NCBI RefSeq assembly: GCF_000411255.1
Contig: NZ_KE150412.1
Coordinates: 1,632,892-1,696,891, forward strand
Length of the DNA: 64,000 nt
Direction of reading: 5' to 3'
Source: Paenibacillus sp. HGH0039
Lineage (GTDB): Bacteria; Bacillota; Bacilli; Paenibacillales; NBRC-103111
Within the stretch, counting starts at the first letter, position 1. Each line of letters begins with the position of its first letter. Below, one piece after another: positions 16,674-25,173 of the stretch. Below the pieces are notes generated by a model. It worked only from the letters and a program-made list of their open reading frames with translations, searched no databases and was not told the DNA's origin. The position numbers and the translations under genes were made by a program.

Positions 16674-18131
16674 TTAAGGTTGATCCACCGAAAATTCCCA
16701 CGGACCTCTTACCTGCGAATTAAGGGATGACACTTTCAACTCGTACTCCTTCTGGCCGGGCTGAACCGACAGAAGCATCCATTCCATCCTGTCGGTTTGC
16801 TCGTTACGGTGCCAGACCGCGCCGCCATTTAACAGACTGGGGGGAAATTCGTACAAGGTCTCGGCCGCCTGCTCATCCCCATGAAGCTCGAACCAGATGC
16901 GGATACTGTCTTCCCCGGCTTCGCCATCTCCGTCAATTTTCGCTCCCTTGAGGATTCTCTCCACCCGGCTTACCTTGACCGGAAAGCCGAACAGGTCGAA
17001 CGTCCGGTTAACTTCCACATTGCCCCTCTCGGGAACAGGGAGACGGATGACAGCCGGCTGGTCATAGCTTCTCGTCAGAACAAGCGCAGGAATGACCAGC
17101 TTGGCTCCCCCCTCCGACTCCTTGCCTCGCTCCCAGTAAATTTCACTCGGATTAGGGAACGTCTCGTCCTGCGTGAAGGGAATTTCTTCACCCGTGCCGG
17201 GATTAAAGAACTTAGCGGACGGAACTTCCTTATAAAAAGAATTAAACCCGTACGAATTGATTTTCACTTCACCCGGCAGTTGAGGAAGAATCGTCAGTTT
17301 CATCTTCCTATCATCCACCGCTGCACTCACGGCGGTCAACCGGATCCCGCTATGTTCGGCCGTAGGACCGAGATCCGTCACTTGCTCCACTTCCCGGGGA
17401 GCGACAAGCTTCAAGGGGAGTTCCCTCCCCTCCGCAATCAGGGTCGTATTGCCGGTAACCTCGATCCGGCCTTCGTAGCTGTAAAACCCGGTCCATCCTC
17501 CTTCCGCCCCCGTCATCGTAGCCCGGCGGAAAACGTACTTCTCTCCCAGGCCATTCCTCAGGGTCACCTCCGAGGCCCGGGGCAAGCCGGTGCCGACCAG
17601 CGTAACGGTCGAGTTTTTCTCACCGATGGACAATCCTCTGATTTCAAGCTGCCCTTTTCCGATTTTATGAGTAGTCGGCAGAGGCTGCACGTACTCCACC
17701 CGCTGCTCCGTTTTCTCCGAATCGGCAACTCCGGCAAAGCCAGGCAGGTATTGAAGCACACGCCGCATTTGGGCGGCCACTTCCGGCTGAGCGCCCGCAA
17801 GCACCCCGCCGGTGAGCAGCAAAGCCGCTAACGCGGCCAGGAGAGCATATCTGCGCAGGAGCTTCGGTCGACTTGTTCCCGTTCGCCTAACCGGAGAAAC
17901 AGCCGGTGCAAGCTCACCGCCGGATGAGGGGCAATTCGCGGTCTTTGTCTTTGTGCCGGGGGATATCACGGCTATTTTCTCAAAAGTCCGCTGCTTAATT
18001 GCTGTCAGCCTGTCGGGGTCTTTCTCCAATGGAAATTCCGCTGTATCCAAGTCAGGGATGTGATTTTCCGCCAAGTCGGCCGTTATTTCATCCAGAAGCC
18101 CAAACCATTCCCGTTCTTCGCGTTTTTTCAT
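16674..18131 (-). CDS. Membrane-anchored anti-sigma factor with large extracytoplasmic domain (DUF4179-like)
   Basis: The 485-residue protein has a cytoplasmic N-terminal part of about 95 residues, one membrane span (YALLAALAALLLTGGVLAGA) and a 370-residue outer part built largely of beta strands. Its start overlaps the stop of the sigma gene by four bases (ATGA), the classic arrangement for a sigma/anti-sigma pair. By family logic it would hold the sigma factor inactive until a signal outside the membrane is sensed. No zinc-finger HxxxCxxC motif is obvious in the N-terminal part. Confidence 0.8.
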   Translation of the reverse strand: MKKREEREWFGLLDEITADLAENHIPDLDTAEFPLEKDPDRLTAIKQRTFEKIAVISPGTKTKTANCPSSGGELAPAVSPVRRTGTSRPKLLRRYALLAALAALLLTGGVLAGAQPEVAAQMRRVLQYLPGFAGVADSEKTEQRVEYVQPLPTTHKIGKGQLEIRGLSIGEKNSTVTLVGTGLPRASEVTLRNGLGEKYVFRRATMTGAEGGWTGFYSYEGRIEVTGNTTLIAEGRELPLKLVAPREVEQVTDLGPTAEHSGIRLTAVSAAVDDRKMKLTILPQLPGEVKINSYGFNSFYKEVPSAKFFNPGTGEEIPFTQDETFPNPSEIYWERGKESEGGAKLVIPALVLTRSYDQPAVIRLPVPERGNVEVNRTFDLFGFPVKVSRVERILKGAKIDGDGEAGEDSIRIWFELHGDEQAAETLYEFPPSLLNGGAVWHRNEQTDRMEWMLLSVQPGQKEYELKVSSLNSQVRGPWEFSVDQP

Positions 18132-18697
18132 GAGATCCCCTCCTTACGAACTGTTTTCATCTGCTCCTTGAGCTTTTTCCTGGCTCTGTACAACCGATTT
18201 TCAACCGCCTTGGCCGTCAACCCCATAGCAGCCGCAATCTCCTCCACAGACTCGTAATAGTAATATCGCCGATAGAAAATAATCCGGTCTTTGTCTTCCA
18301 GCCTGTCAATCAAGGCTAAAAATTCTTCCTGCATTTCCCGGTCAAGAACGATCTGCTCGGTATCCGTTTCGGCCGTGAGTTCCGTCTCCGCGAGCATTTT
18401 ACCCAATCGGTTTTCCGGTCTCAAACGCCGGCGGTAATCCAGCGCTTTGTATTTGGCGAGAATAAGCAGCCAAGTTTTATAAGTCCCCCGTCGCGGCTCA
18501 TATTCTGAGGTCCTGTTCCAGGCGGCGGCAAAAACATCGCTGACACATTCCTCGATATCCTCACGCGATACCGCTCCTTGAAGGATACGATGCACCAGAC
18601 CGTATATATTCGAAGCGTATAAATCCATAAGCGCTTCCAGTGCGGCAGGATCCTGTTCGGACATCCCGCGTGCCAGCCACTCCTCCGACTTTCCCAT
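18128..18697 (-). CDS. ECF-type RNA polymerase sigma factor
   Basis: This 189-residue protein has sigma region 2 (DIEECVSDVFAAAWNR and YKTWLLILAKYKALDYRRR) and region 4 (VEEIAAAMGLTAKAVENRLY RARKKL helix-turn-helix), joined by an acidic linker. It would direct transcription of a stress regulon, probably including its own operon. It is translationally coupled to the anti-sigma gene. A GGGAAC element near 18762 on the minus strand could be part of an ECF promoter, but I cannot assign a convincing -10. Confidence 0.9.
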   Translation of the reverse strand: MGKSEEWLARGMSEQDPAALEALMDLYASNIYGLVHRILQGAVSREDIEECVSDVFAAAWNRTSEYEPRRGTYKTWLLILAKYKALDYRRRLRPENRLGKMLAETELTAETDTEQIVLDREMQEEFLALIDRLEDKDRIIFYRRYYYYESVEEIAAAMGLTAKAVENRLYRARKKLKEQMKTVRKEGIS

Positions 18698-18939
18698 ATA
18701 GCGCCCCCCGTATGTCCCATCCCTAAATCCGCTTTATTCTGTCACTATGTACTACGTCCGTTCCCTTCACAATCACTCAAGCTGGTAGAAATATCGTCCA
18801 AACCGTCCCACATACACTAGAAAAAGCGGATATTTTTCAATACCGACCGGTGTTTGGTTCATAGGAATTGCGATCTTTTCATGCAATCAATCCCCGGTCA
18901 CCGCCCTTATTTATTTTTTCATCCAAAGGAGGCCGCAGC

Positions 18940-19755
18940 ATGGGCATCTACATCCCCGCAGAGCAGGGAATTAACCTTTATGTCGAGGATTTGAACCCCG
19001 GGGGCGGCGGCAAAACGATTCTGTTCATACACGGCTGGCCGCTTAACCACACGATATTCGAGTACCAGTTCGATCAGCTTCCCAAAGCCGGATACCGCTG
19101 TATCGGCGTCGATTTGAGAGGGTTCGGCAAATCCGACCGCCCTTGGGGAGGCTATTCCTACGACCGGATGGCGGACGATATCCGCCGTGTGATCGAGACG
19201 CTTAGGCTTGAAGGCATTATACTGGCCGGATTTTCCATGGGAGGAGCCGTTGCGATCCGGTATATGGCCAGACACGGCGGGTTTGGCGTTTCCAAGCTGG
19301 CTCTGTTCGCTCCGGCGGCTCCCCTATTTACCAAACGTCCGGACTTCCCCTACGGCAATTCAATCGAAGAGCTGAACCATCTCATAGAAGGAACCTATAC
19401 CGACCGCCCTAAAATGCTCGAAGATCTCGGCGGCCGTTTTTTTGCCCGGTATGTGTCGGCCCCTCTTCAAAACTGGTTTCACGGGATCGCCCTGTCATCC
19501 TCCGGGCACGCGACCGCCATGGGAGCGGCTCTTTTGAGAGACGAGGATCTGCGTCCCGATCTGCCCAAAATCTCGGTGCCCACCGTGATTTTCCAGGGGG
19601 CGCAGGACCTGATCTGTCCCTATCCGCTAGCCCAGGCGACACAGGCGGGCATCAAGGGCTCGGAGCTCGTGCCGTTCGCGTACAGCGGACACGGCTTGTT
19701 TTACTGTGAAATGGGCAAATTCAACCGGGAGCTGATGCGGTTCGCCGGTTCCTAG
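18940..19755 (+). CDS. Alpha/beta hydrolase (haloperoxidase/esterase-like)
   Basis: The 271-residue enzyme has the oxyanion HGW motif (ILFIHGWPLNHTIF), the nucleophile elbow GFSMGG, an acid in QDLICP and the catalytic His in SGHGLFYCE. This is the full triad of cofactor-free haloperoxidase or carboxylesterase-like hydrolases. The substrate is unknown. The start is ATG 18940 after AAAGGAGG; the open frame begins 24 codons earlier without a binding site. Confidence 0.88.
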   Translation: MGIYIPAEQGINLYVEDLNPGGGGKTILFIHGWPLNHTIFEYQFDQLPKAGYRCIGVDLRGFGKSDRPWGGYSYDRMADDIRRVIETLRLEGIILAGFSMGGAVAIRYMARHGGFGVSKLALFAPAAPLFTKRPDFPYGNSIEELNHLIEGTYTDRPKMLEDLGGRFFARYVSAPLQNWFHGIALSSSGHATAMGAALLRDEDLRPDLPKISVPTVIFQGAQDLICPYPLAQATQAGIKGSELVPFAYSGHGLFYCEMGKFNRELMRFAGS

Positions 19756-19838
19756 TCATCCGGTTCGTTATTCGGTTCAGCCGACTCCCGGCGCAGGGTG
19801 AGAAGACATTTTTTTACCCGCTCGGCCCCGTGTTCCCA

Positions 19839-19867
19839 TTGCCAAATATTGTTAACCTTGCTATACT
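19839..19867 (+). promoter_or_regulatory. SigA promoter for the racemase-like gene
   Basis: TTGCCA (19839-19844) and TATACT (19862-19867) are 17 bases apart, 33 bases upstream of the start codon at 19900. Confidence 0.75.
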
Positions 19868-19899
19868 TCATAGAAAACTTCGGACGGGGTGTCTATCGA

Positions 19900-20571
19900 A
19901 TGAAAAGAAAACTTGGCTGCTATCATGCCCACTACTCCAATATCGAACATATCGAGAAAGCCCTCGGCTCTTATGACATCGAGCTGGTGCATTTCGTCGA
20001 TCCCGGTCTGGACCGGATTAAGAACGACAGCGATTTTACGGAGGAACTGGCCCTGAACAAAATAAAATCCACACTCGACTGGTTAGCCAGCTGTCATGTG
20101 GATGCCATTTTGATTACCTGTACGTATTTTACGGCTCATCTGCCTGAAAATTTCTCCTGCCCGGTGCCGATTATTAAAATCGACGATCCTTTGTTTCATA
20201 AAATCCTGCAGCTGAACCGGCCTTCGGTTCTCGTTTTCACCAATCCTTCGACTGTCGAAGGCACGATGGAACAGCTCCATAAGTTTGCGGCCGCAGCCGG
20301 CCAGGAGATTCAGGTGGAGCCGGTCCTTCTTGAAAATACGTTCCAGCTCGTCATGCAGGGCAAGAAGAACGATTATATCGAAGCGGTTTCCAGAGGACTG
20401 TTCCATGCCATCGAAGACCATCCCCGCAAAACGGTGTTCGCGGCCCAGCTTTCCATGGTACCCGCCGCCCAGCGGGTCGGCAGGGAAAGCGACGCGTTCC
20501 TCGGCAACCACCTCGATGCCCTTCCGGGCTATCTGAAAGATATTCTCAGCCTTGAAGCCGTAGGGCGCTGA
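19900..20571 (+). CDS. Asp/Glu racemase-superfamily-like protein
   Basis: The 223-residue protein starts KLGCYHAHYSNIEHIEKAL and carries one Cys in ILITCTYFTAHLPE and a second half with FAAQLSMVPAA. The layout, two similar alpha/beta halves, resembles the Asp/Glu/hydantoin racemase superfamily, where each half gives one catalytic Cys. Here the second-half Cys appears absent, so racemase activity is doubtful. ATG 19900 fits the promoter; the longer frame would begin upstream of the -10. It converges on the enolase-superfamily gene. Confidence 0.6.
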   Translation: MKRKLGCYHAHYSNIEHIEKALGSYDIELVHFVDPGLDRIKNDSDFTEELALNKIKSTLDWLASCHVDAILITCTYFTAHLPENFSCPVPIIKIDDPLFHKILQLNRPSVLVFTNPSTVEGTMEQLHKFAAAAGQEIQVEPVLLENTFQLVMQGKKNDYIEAVSRGLFHAIEDHPRKTVFAAQLSMVPAAQRVGRESDAFLGNHLDALPGYLKDILSLEAVGR

Positions 20572-20597
20572 GGCGGGTATACAGCCCGCGGCAATAC

Positions 20598-21863
20598 CTA
20601 GCGGTTCTCGTAGTAAGAACTCGGCCGGAATACGCCGCCGCTTTCCGCGTAGAAAGCCTCGCCCAGCTCGAACAACCCGCCGCGCGTGCGGGTCCAGCCC
20701 GCTCCCGCCGCCGGATGATAGCTTACGAGACGGTCCCAGCCGCGGTAATTTTGCCCCCCGTTGGACTCGATCAGGCCGTAAGCCATCCCCGGCAGAGGAC
20801 GGAGGTGAGCGGCCAGCACGCGAGTCCACTCCACCAGCAGCGGATTGGCCGTAAGGTCGGCGCAGAAGCACGGTACTCCCCGCTCGGCGGCCAGAGCGGC
20901 CACTTTCAGGCTCAGGCTCATCGACTTCGCCGCCGGTTTAAGGGCAAGGGCTCCATAGCCGAGATCCATATAGTAGCGGGCATCGCTTTCGGACTGAATG
21001 CTCTCATCCCCGGCAATACGGGCCGGTACATCCTCGACGGAGATTTCACGCCCGTCCAGGAACGGCTCTTCCACCAGAATGACATGAGGCAGCGATCCGC
21101 TGCGGTCGGCATCCTCCAGCAGCCGCAGGAGGTCGTCTTTTGCCGCGTAACGGCCGTTCAGGTCGAGATAGTAAGACACCTCTGCCGGGGCCGGAGAGGT
21201 CTGCAAATAAGCTTGGGTAAGCTCATGAATATGCCGCAGGCGCCTGCTGTCCCAGTCGATCATATCGTCGCCGCCCGACCCCAGCTTGATTTTGAGCACG
21301 GTACAGCCCTGCTCCAGCAAGCCGGTAATTTCCCCGTCGTCCGTCCCGTACGCGATAGCAGGAACGGCTGCAACCGCTTCCGTCTTCTGCTCGCCTAGGC
21401 TGCGGTATTCGCCCGGCAGCAGATCCGAGAAGCGGTAAATCTCCCGCTCCCGCGCGTAGAGGACCCAGGCCGCGAAATCGACCGCCGCCAACGCGTTCAG
21501 AACATAAGTCGGCCGGACATCCGGATGCCCCTGACGGGCGAACCAGGACTGCGAAGGCCGCGCATACAATTCTTCGAACAGCTCCATCGGATGCCCGAAG
21601 GAGGCTCCCGACAGGGACTTTACGGTCTCCTCCGCAAATTTGTACATGAGCTCGTTAGCTCCCTGTTCCCCGAGAGACGCCATCAGATTCGCATCCGACC
21701 ACAAGGGACTCTGGACGCCCACTCCCGTACCCTTGTGACCGCTTTCACTAGTTAGCGTAACAATCGGCTGCCACAGCTCCGTTAATTGACCTCCTTTAAA
21801 TCCGAAAGGATGAAGCAGCGGTTCCCGGTCGGCTCGCAGGTTGCTTTCCGTAATTGTCAGCAT
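20598..21863 (-). CDS. Enolase-superfamily enzyme (mandelate racemase/muconate lactonizing-like)
   Basis: The protein is 421 residues. The barrel residues can be followed: KIKLGSGG with the first Lys, YYLDLNGRY with the first metal-binding Asp, ILVEEPF with the Glu, and RIAGDESI with the third acid; LALKPAAKS holds a second Lys. Family members abstract a proton next to a carboxylate, giving epimerases, dehydratases or cycloisomerases. The N-terminal capping domain is longer than in dipeptide epimerases. The substrate is not predictable from this. No operon partner reads in the same direction. Confidence 0.82.
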   Translation of the reverse strand: MLTITESNLRADREPLLHPFGFKGGQLTELWQPIVTLTSESGHKGTGVGVQSPLWSDANLMASLGEQGANELMYKFAEETVKSLSGASFGHPMELFEELYARPSQSWFARQGHPDVRPTYVLNALAAVDFAAWVLYAREREIYRFSDLLPGEYRSLGEQKTEAVAAVPAIAYGTDDGEITGLLEQGCTVLKIKLGSGGDDMIDWDSRRLRHIHELTQAYLQTSPAPAEVSYYLDLNGRYAAKDDLLRLLEDADRSGSLPHVILVEEPFLDGREISVEDVPARIAGDESIQSESDARYYMDLGYGALALKPAAKSMSLSLKVAALAAERGVPCFCADLTANPLLVEWTRVLAAHLRPLPGMAYGLIESNGGQNYRGWDRLVSYHPAAGAGWTRTRGGLFELGEAFYAESGGVFRPSSYYENR

Positions 21864-22060
21864 GCGTTTTCTCGCCCTCTTTCTCCCCGTTCGCCGGGGC
21901 TTTCTTTGTCGGGCAGCTTAACTTCATACCCGCATAAGCACATTTCATTGTACCCATATCTTAGGAGTCACGGGCAGAGCCTGTCAATGAATCGGCCATT
22001 TATCGCAACTTTATAGACACGGAAGCCGTAAAATGGAAGGAAGGGAAAGGGGTGAAAACC

Positions 22061-22318
22061 ATGCGTACAAGACCGATTTATTTGTTCTATGGAGGTATGT
22101 CCCTGCTAATGACGGTCATATACACCGTCCAATTTATCAGCGGGATGCCGGAAGTTTACAAGCAGCGGACCGGGCCTCTGGGAAACGCGGAGCACTTTGA
22201 GAACTTGTTTTCGAAAGGCTTGCCCTGCGCCGTTTTGGCTCTGGTCATGACGTTTTTTTATCTGATTCTATATTTGGCCGACAGGCCGAAAAAAGAGCCG
22301 GATCAAGAGCCCGGATAA
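22061..22318 (+). CDS. Small two-span membrane protein
   Basis: This is an 85-residue protein with hydrophobic segments near residues 6-25 and 52-75 and a charged C-terminus (DRPKKEPDQEPG). ATG 22061 follows GGAAAGGGG; GTG 22052 is an alternative. I do not recognise the family. Confidence 0.65.
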   Translation: MRTRPIYLFYGGMSLLMTVIYTVQFISGMPEVYKQRTGPLGNAEHFENLFSKGLPCAVLALVMTFFYLILYLADRPKKEPDQEPG

Positions 22319-22417
22319 GGCTCGATTCGGCTTTTCCCTCCTATATCGGAATCGGAACTCCTCGGAACGCAGTCCCTGCTTCCGGCGATGTTTATCGCTT
22401 GCGGGAAGTCCGCCCGG

Positions 22418-22819
22418 TTAGCCGGACAAGACCTCCAAGGTCAGCAGCTGACCGGTTCTTTTCGTCACGGTAGCCTTCACCTGATTCCCCGGTTCCAGAA
22501 GCTCTTCGTTTTCCCCCGGCGGTATTTCCCTGGACGGCAGCTTGTAGCGCTTTACCTTGCCCTCCCGCGTCTTCAGCGACAGCCTGCCGTTGTTATAATC
22601 CGTTACCCGGCCTTCAAATTCAACGTGACGGGATTCGATCAGATCGAACAGGACATATCCGGCGGTAAAAAGCGCAAAAAGCAGGCCGAGAACCGTCAGC
22701 GGCTTAAGATAGGCGGACTGTTCCCAGCTTTGTATCATCAGCGTGGCAAACATAAAAGCGCTGAATACCGACCCGGCCAGCAGAGGCAGCAGCGGATTTC
22801 GTATTTCAATCGTCTTCAT
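22418..22819 (-). CDS. Membrane protein with C-terminal soluble beta domain
   Basis: The 133-residue protein has two spans (near residues 11-28 and 40-60) and a soluble part rich in beta-strand patterns (VEFEGRVTDYNNGRLSLKTR) similar in size to OB-type folds. The start is ATG 22819 preceded by AGGAGGAAAGCTT; the open frame starts 14 codons earlier. Function unknown. Confidence 0.65.
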   Translation of the reverse strand: MKTIEIRNPLLPLLAGSVFSAFMFATLMIQSWEQSAYLKPLTVLGLLFALFTAGYVLFDLIESRHVEFEGRVTDYNNGRLSLKTREGKVKRYKLPSREIPPGENEELLEPGNQVKATVTKRTGQLLTLEVLSG

Positions 22820-22983
22820 AAGCTTTCCTCCTCGGCAATGAGCGTTTCTTTTTACAAGCAAGCTTTATTCTCCATATTTCGTCCTCCGGCCTAAAGCGCC
22901 AATGTGTTCTCTTCTTCTACTCTAACGAATCTATCTTGGAAAATAAATACAAAATTACAAAATGTTTTGCGAGCTTGCTAAAA

Positions 22984-23013
22984 AAGCCCCCGCACCGGCT
23001 GGTACGAGGGCTT
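22984..23013 (-). terminator. Terminator after fRMsr gene
   Basis: On the minus strand AAGCCC-CG-ACC pairs through two mismatches with its partner around a GGCT-type loop, followed by six T. It lies 70 bases after the stop at 23083. Confidence 0.75.
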
Positions 23014-23082
23014 CTCAAAGCTAAGAACCGTTCATTGCATTAAACAAACTCACGTCATGCATAGGGTACCCCGATCGGGAGT

Positions 23083-23562
23083 TTACAGCTGAGCCGCCAG
23101 CTCCGTCACGAAACGCTCCAGCATAACGCGGTCGGTTTCGTCAAAACGGGCCAGGTTCGGACTGTCGATATCCAGGACGCCCAGCAGCTCGCCGTCTTTA
23201 ACAAGCGGTACGACGATCTCCGAGCGGGAGGCCGCGTCGCAGGCAATATGCCCGGGAAACCGCTCCACATCCTCAACAACCAGCGTCTCGCGCTTCTGCG
23301 CAGCGGTACCGCATACTCCGCGTCCGAGCGGGATGCGCACGCAAGCCGGAAGCCCCTGGAAAGGTCCGAGCACCAGCTGCTCTCCTTCGAACAAGTAAAA
23401 ACCGACCCAATTTATATCCCGGAGAAACTGGCCGAGCAGAGCCGAAGCGTTCGCCAGATTGGCAATCCGGCTTGTCTCCCCTTCAATCAGCGCCTTCAAC
23501 TGGGCAATGACGAGGGTGTACTGCTCTTCACGGGTTCCTCCGTAAGTTTCCGTATGAAACAT
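23083..23562 (-). CDS. Free methionine-(R)-sulfoxide reductase (GAF-domain fRMsr, YtsP-like)
   Basis: The 159-residue product is a single GAF domain of the fRMsr type. The three diagnostic cysteines are present: two in PACVRIPLGRGVCGTAA and one in GHIACDAASRSEIVVP. It reduces free methionine-R-sulfoxide with thioredoxin. It follows the malic enzyme by 42 bases on the same strand, so cotranscription is likely. Confidence 0.92.
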   Translation of the reverse strand: MFHTETYGGTREEQYTLVIAQLKALIEGETSRIANLANASALLGQFLRDINWVGFYLFEGEQLVLGPFQGLPACVRIPLGRGVCGTAAQKRETLVVEDVERFPGHIACDAASRSEIVVPLVKDGELLGVLDIDSPNLARFDETDRVMLERFVTELAAQL

Positions 23563-23604
23563 GTTATCGCCTGCTTTCCCAGTAAAACTGTAACCAGGAG
23601 TTTA

Positions 23605-25065
23605 TTATAGCATACCCGCGCCGTCTGCGGACTGGGCGGCTTCGTCACTGCGGATATCCGCACTTTTCCGTCTGGCTACGCCGGTTTCGTAAGCGGCCGC
23701 AATCACGGCCTCGCGGACCTTCTTCACGACCTGCTTGTTGAACACGCTCGGTATAATGTAAAGCTCGTTGAGCTCTTCTTCCGACACGACGGACGCGATA
23801 GCTTTGGCGGCTGCCAGCTTCATTTGCTCGTTGACCCGCGTAGCGCGGCAGTCCAGAAGACCGCGGAACAGACCCGGGAAGCACAGGACGTTGTTGATCT
23901 GGTTCGGATAGTCGGAGCGGCCCGTCGCCATCACGCGCACGTAAGGCTCCGCTTCTTCCGGGGCGATTTCCGGTGTCGGATTCGCCATGGCGAATACGAT
24001 CGGATCAGCCGCCATTTTCTTGACGTCCTCCACTTTAAGCACACCCGGTCCCGACAGACCGACAAAAATATCGGCTCCCTCGATCACGTCGGAGAGATGT
24101 CCCTTTTCCTCATTCGGATTCGTATTCTCCGCATACCACTGCCACGATTCGTACGGATACGATTCGCCGCGAACCAGAGCACCCTGACGGTCGACTCCAA
24201 TTACGTTCTTAACGCCTGCCGCGAGCAGAATCTTGGTGCATGCGATACCGGCAGCTCCGATGCCGCAGACGATAACCTTGCAGTCTTCGAGCTTCTTGCC
24301 CGCAACCTTGACCGCATTCAGCATGCCGGCAAGCAGAACGACCGCCGTGCCGTGCTGGTCATCGTGGAAAACGGGAATATCCAGCTCTTCGATAAGCCGG
24401 TTCTCGATTTCAAAACAGCGCGGGGACGAAATATCTTCCAAGTTGATTCCGCCGAAAGCCGGAGAAATCGCTTTTACGATCGATATGATTTCTTCAGGGT
24501 CCTGTGTATTTAGGCAGATCGGGAAAGCATCTACACCGGCAAACTGCTTGAACAGCATCGCCTTACCTTCCATAACCGGCATGGCCGCTTCCGGACCGAT
24601 ATTGCCCAGCCCCAGAACTGCCGTACCATCCGATACAACGGCAACGGTGTTGCGTTTAATCGTCAATGAGAACGCTTTCGAAGGATCTTCATGAATGGCC
24701 ATACAAACGTTTGCCACCCCGGGTGTGTACACACGGGACAAATCATCACGGTTCTTGATCGGTATTTTCGCCGTCGTTTCGATTTTACCGCCCAAGTGAA
24801 GCAGGAACGTCTGGTCAGACACGTTAATGACTTTTACGCCATCCAGCTCGTTTAGAGCCTTCACGATGGCATCCGTCTGATTCTGATCGCTGACTTTGAC
24901 AGTAATGTCCCGGACGGTAACGGTTTTCGTTGAACGGTTGACGTCAATTGCCACGACATCGCCGCCGGCGTCGCCGATCGTAGTCGCGATCTGCCCGAAA
25001 TTCGTGCGTTCTTTCATCATCTCAAGCCGCAAAATAATACTTGTACCTCCGGTAAATCCGGCCAT
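23605..25065 (-). CDS. maeA: NAD(P)-malic enzyme with N-terminal ACT domain
   Basis: The 486-residue enzyme decarboxylates malate to pyruvate. An ACT regulatory domain fills residues 1-85. The catalytic part shows RVYTPGVANVC, VVSDGTAVLGLGNIGPEAAM, FHDDQHGTAVV and the nucleotide-binding GIGAAGIACTKILLAAG, and FAMANPTPEI near the end. It resembles the bacillar YtsJ/MaeA group. The start is ATG 25065, seven bases after AGGAGTG; TTG 25071 is less well placed. Confidence 0.93.
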   Translation of the reverse strand: MAGFTGGTSIILRLEMMKERTNFGQIATTIGDAGGDVVAIDVNRSTKTVTVRDITVKVSDQNQTDAIVKALNELDGVKVINVSDQTFLLHLGGKIETTAKIPIKNRDDLSRVYTPGVANVCMAIHEDPSKAFSLTIKRNTVAVVSDGTAVLGLGNIGPEAAMPVMEGKAMLFKQFAGVDAFPICLNTQDPEEIISIVKAISPAFGGINLEDISSPRCFEIENRLIEELDIPVFHDDQHGTAVVLLAGMLNAVKVAGKKLEDCKVIVCGIGAAGIACTKILLAAGVKNVIGVDRQGALVRGESYPYESWQWYAENTNPNEEKGHLSDVIEGADIFVGLSGPGVLKVEDVKKMAADPIVFAMANPTPEIAPEEAEPYVRVMATGRSDYPNQINNVLCFPGLFRGLLDCRATRVNEQMKLAAAKAIASVVSEEELNELYIIPSVFNKQVVKKVREAVIAAAYETGVARRKSADIRSDEAAQSADGAGML

Positions 25066-25173
25066 ATCCAATCACTCCTACGGTATTTCTAGTACGGAAA
25101 AGCCTCGGCGAGTCAAACCGGGCTCGTCCTTCATTCACATCATAGCACAAACCTTTTGGAGATTCCTGTATGC

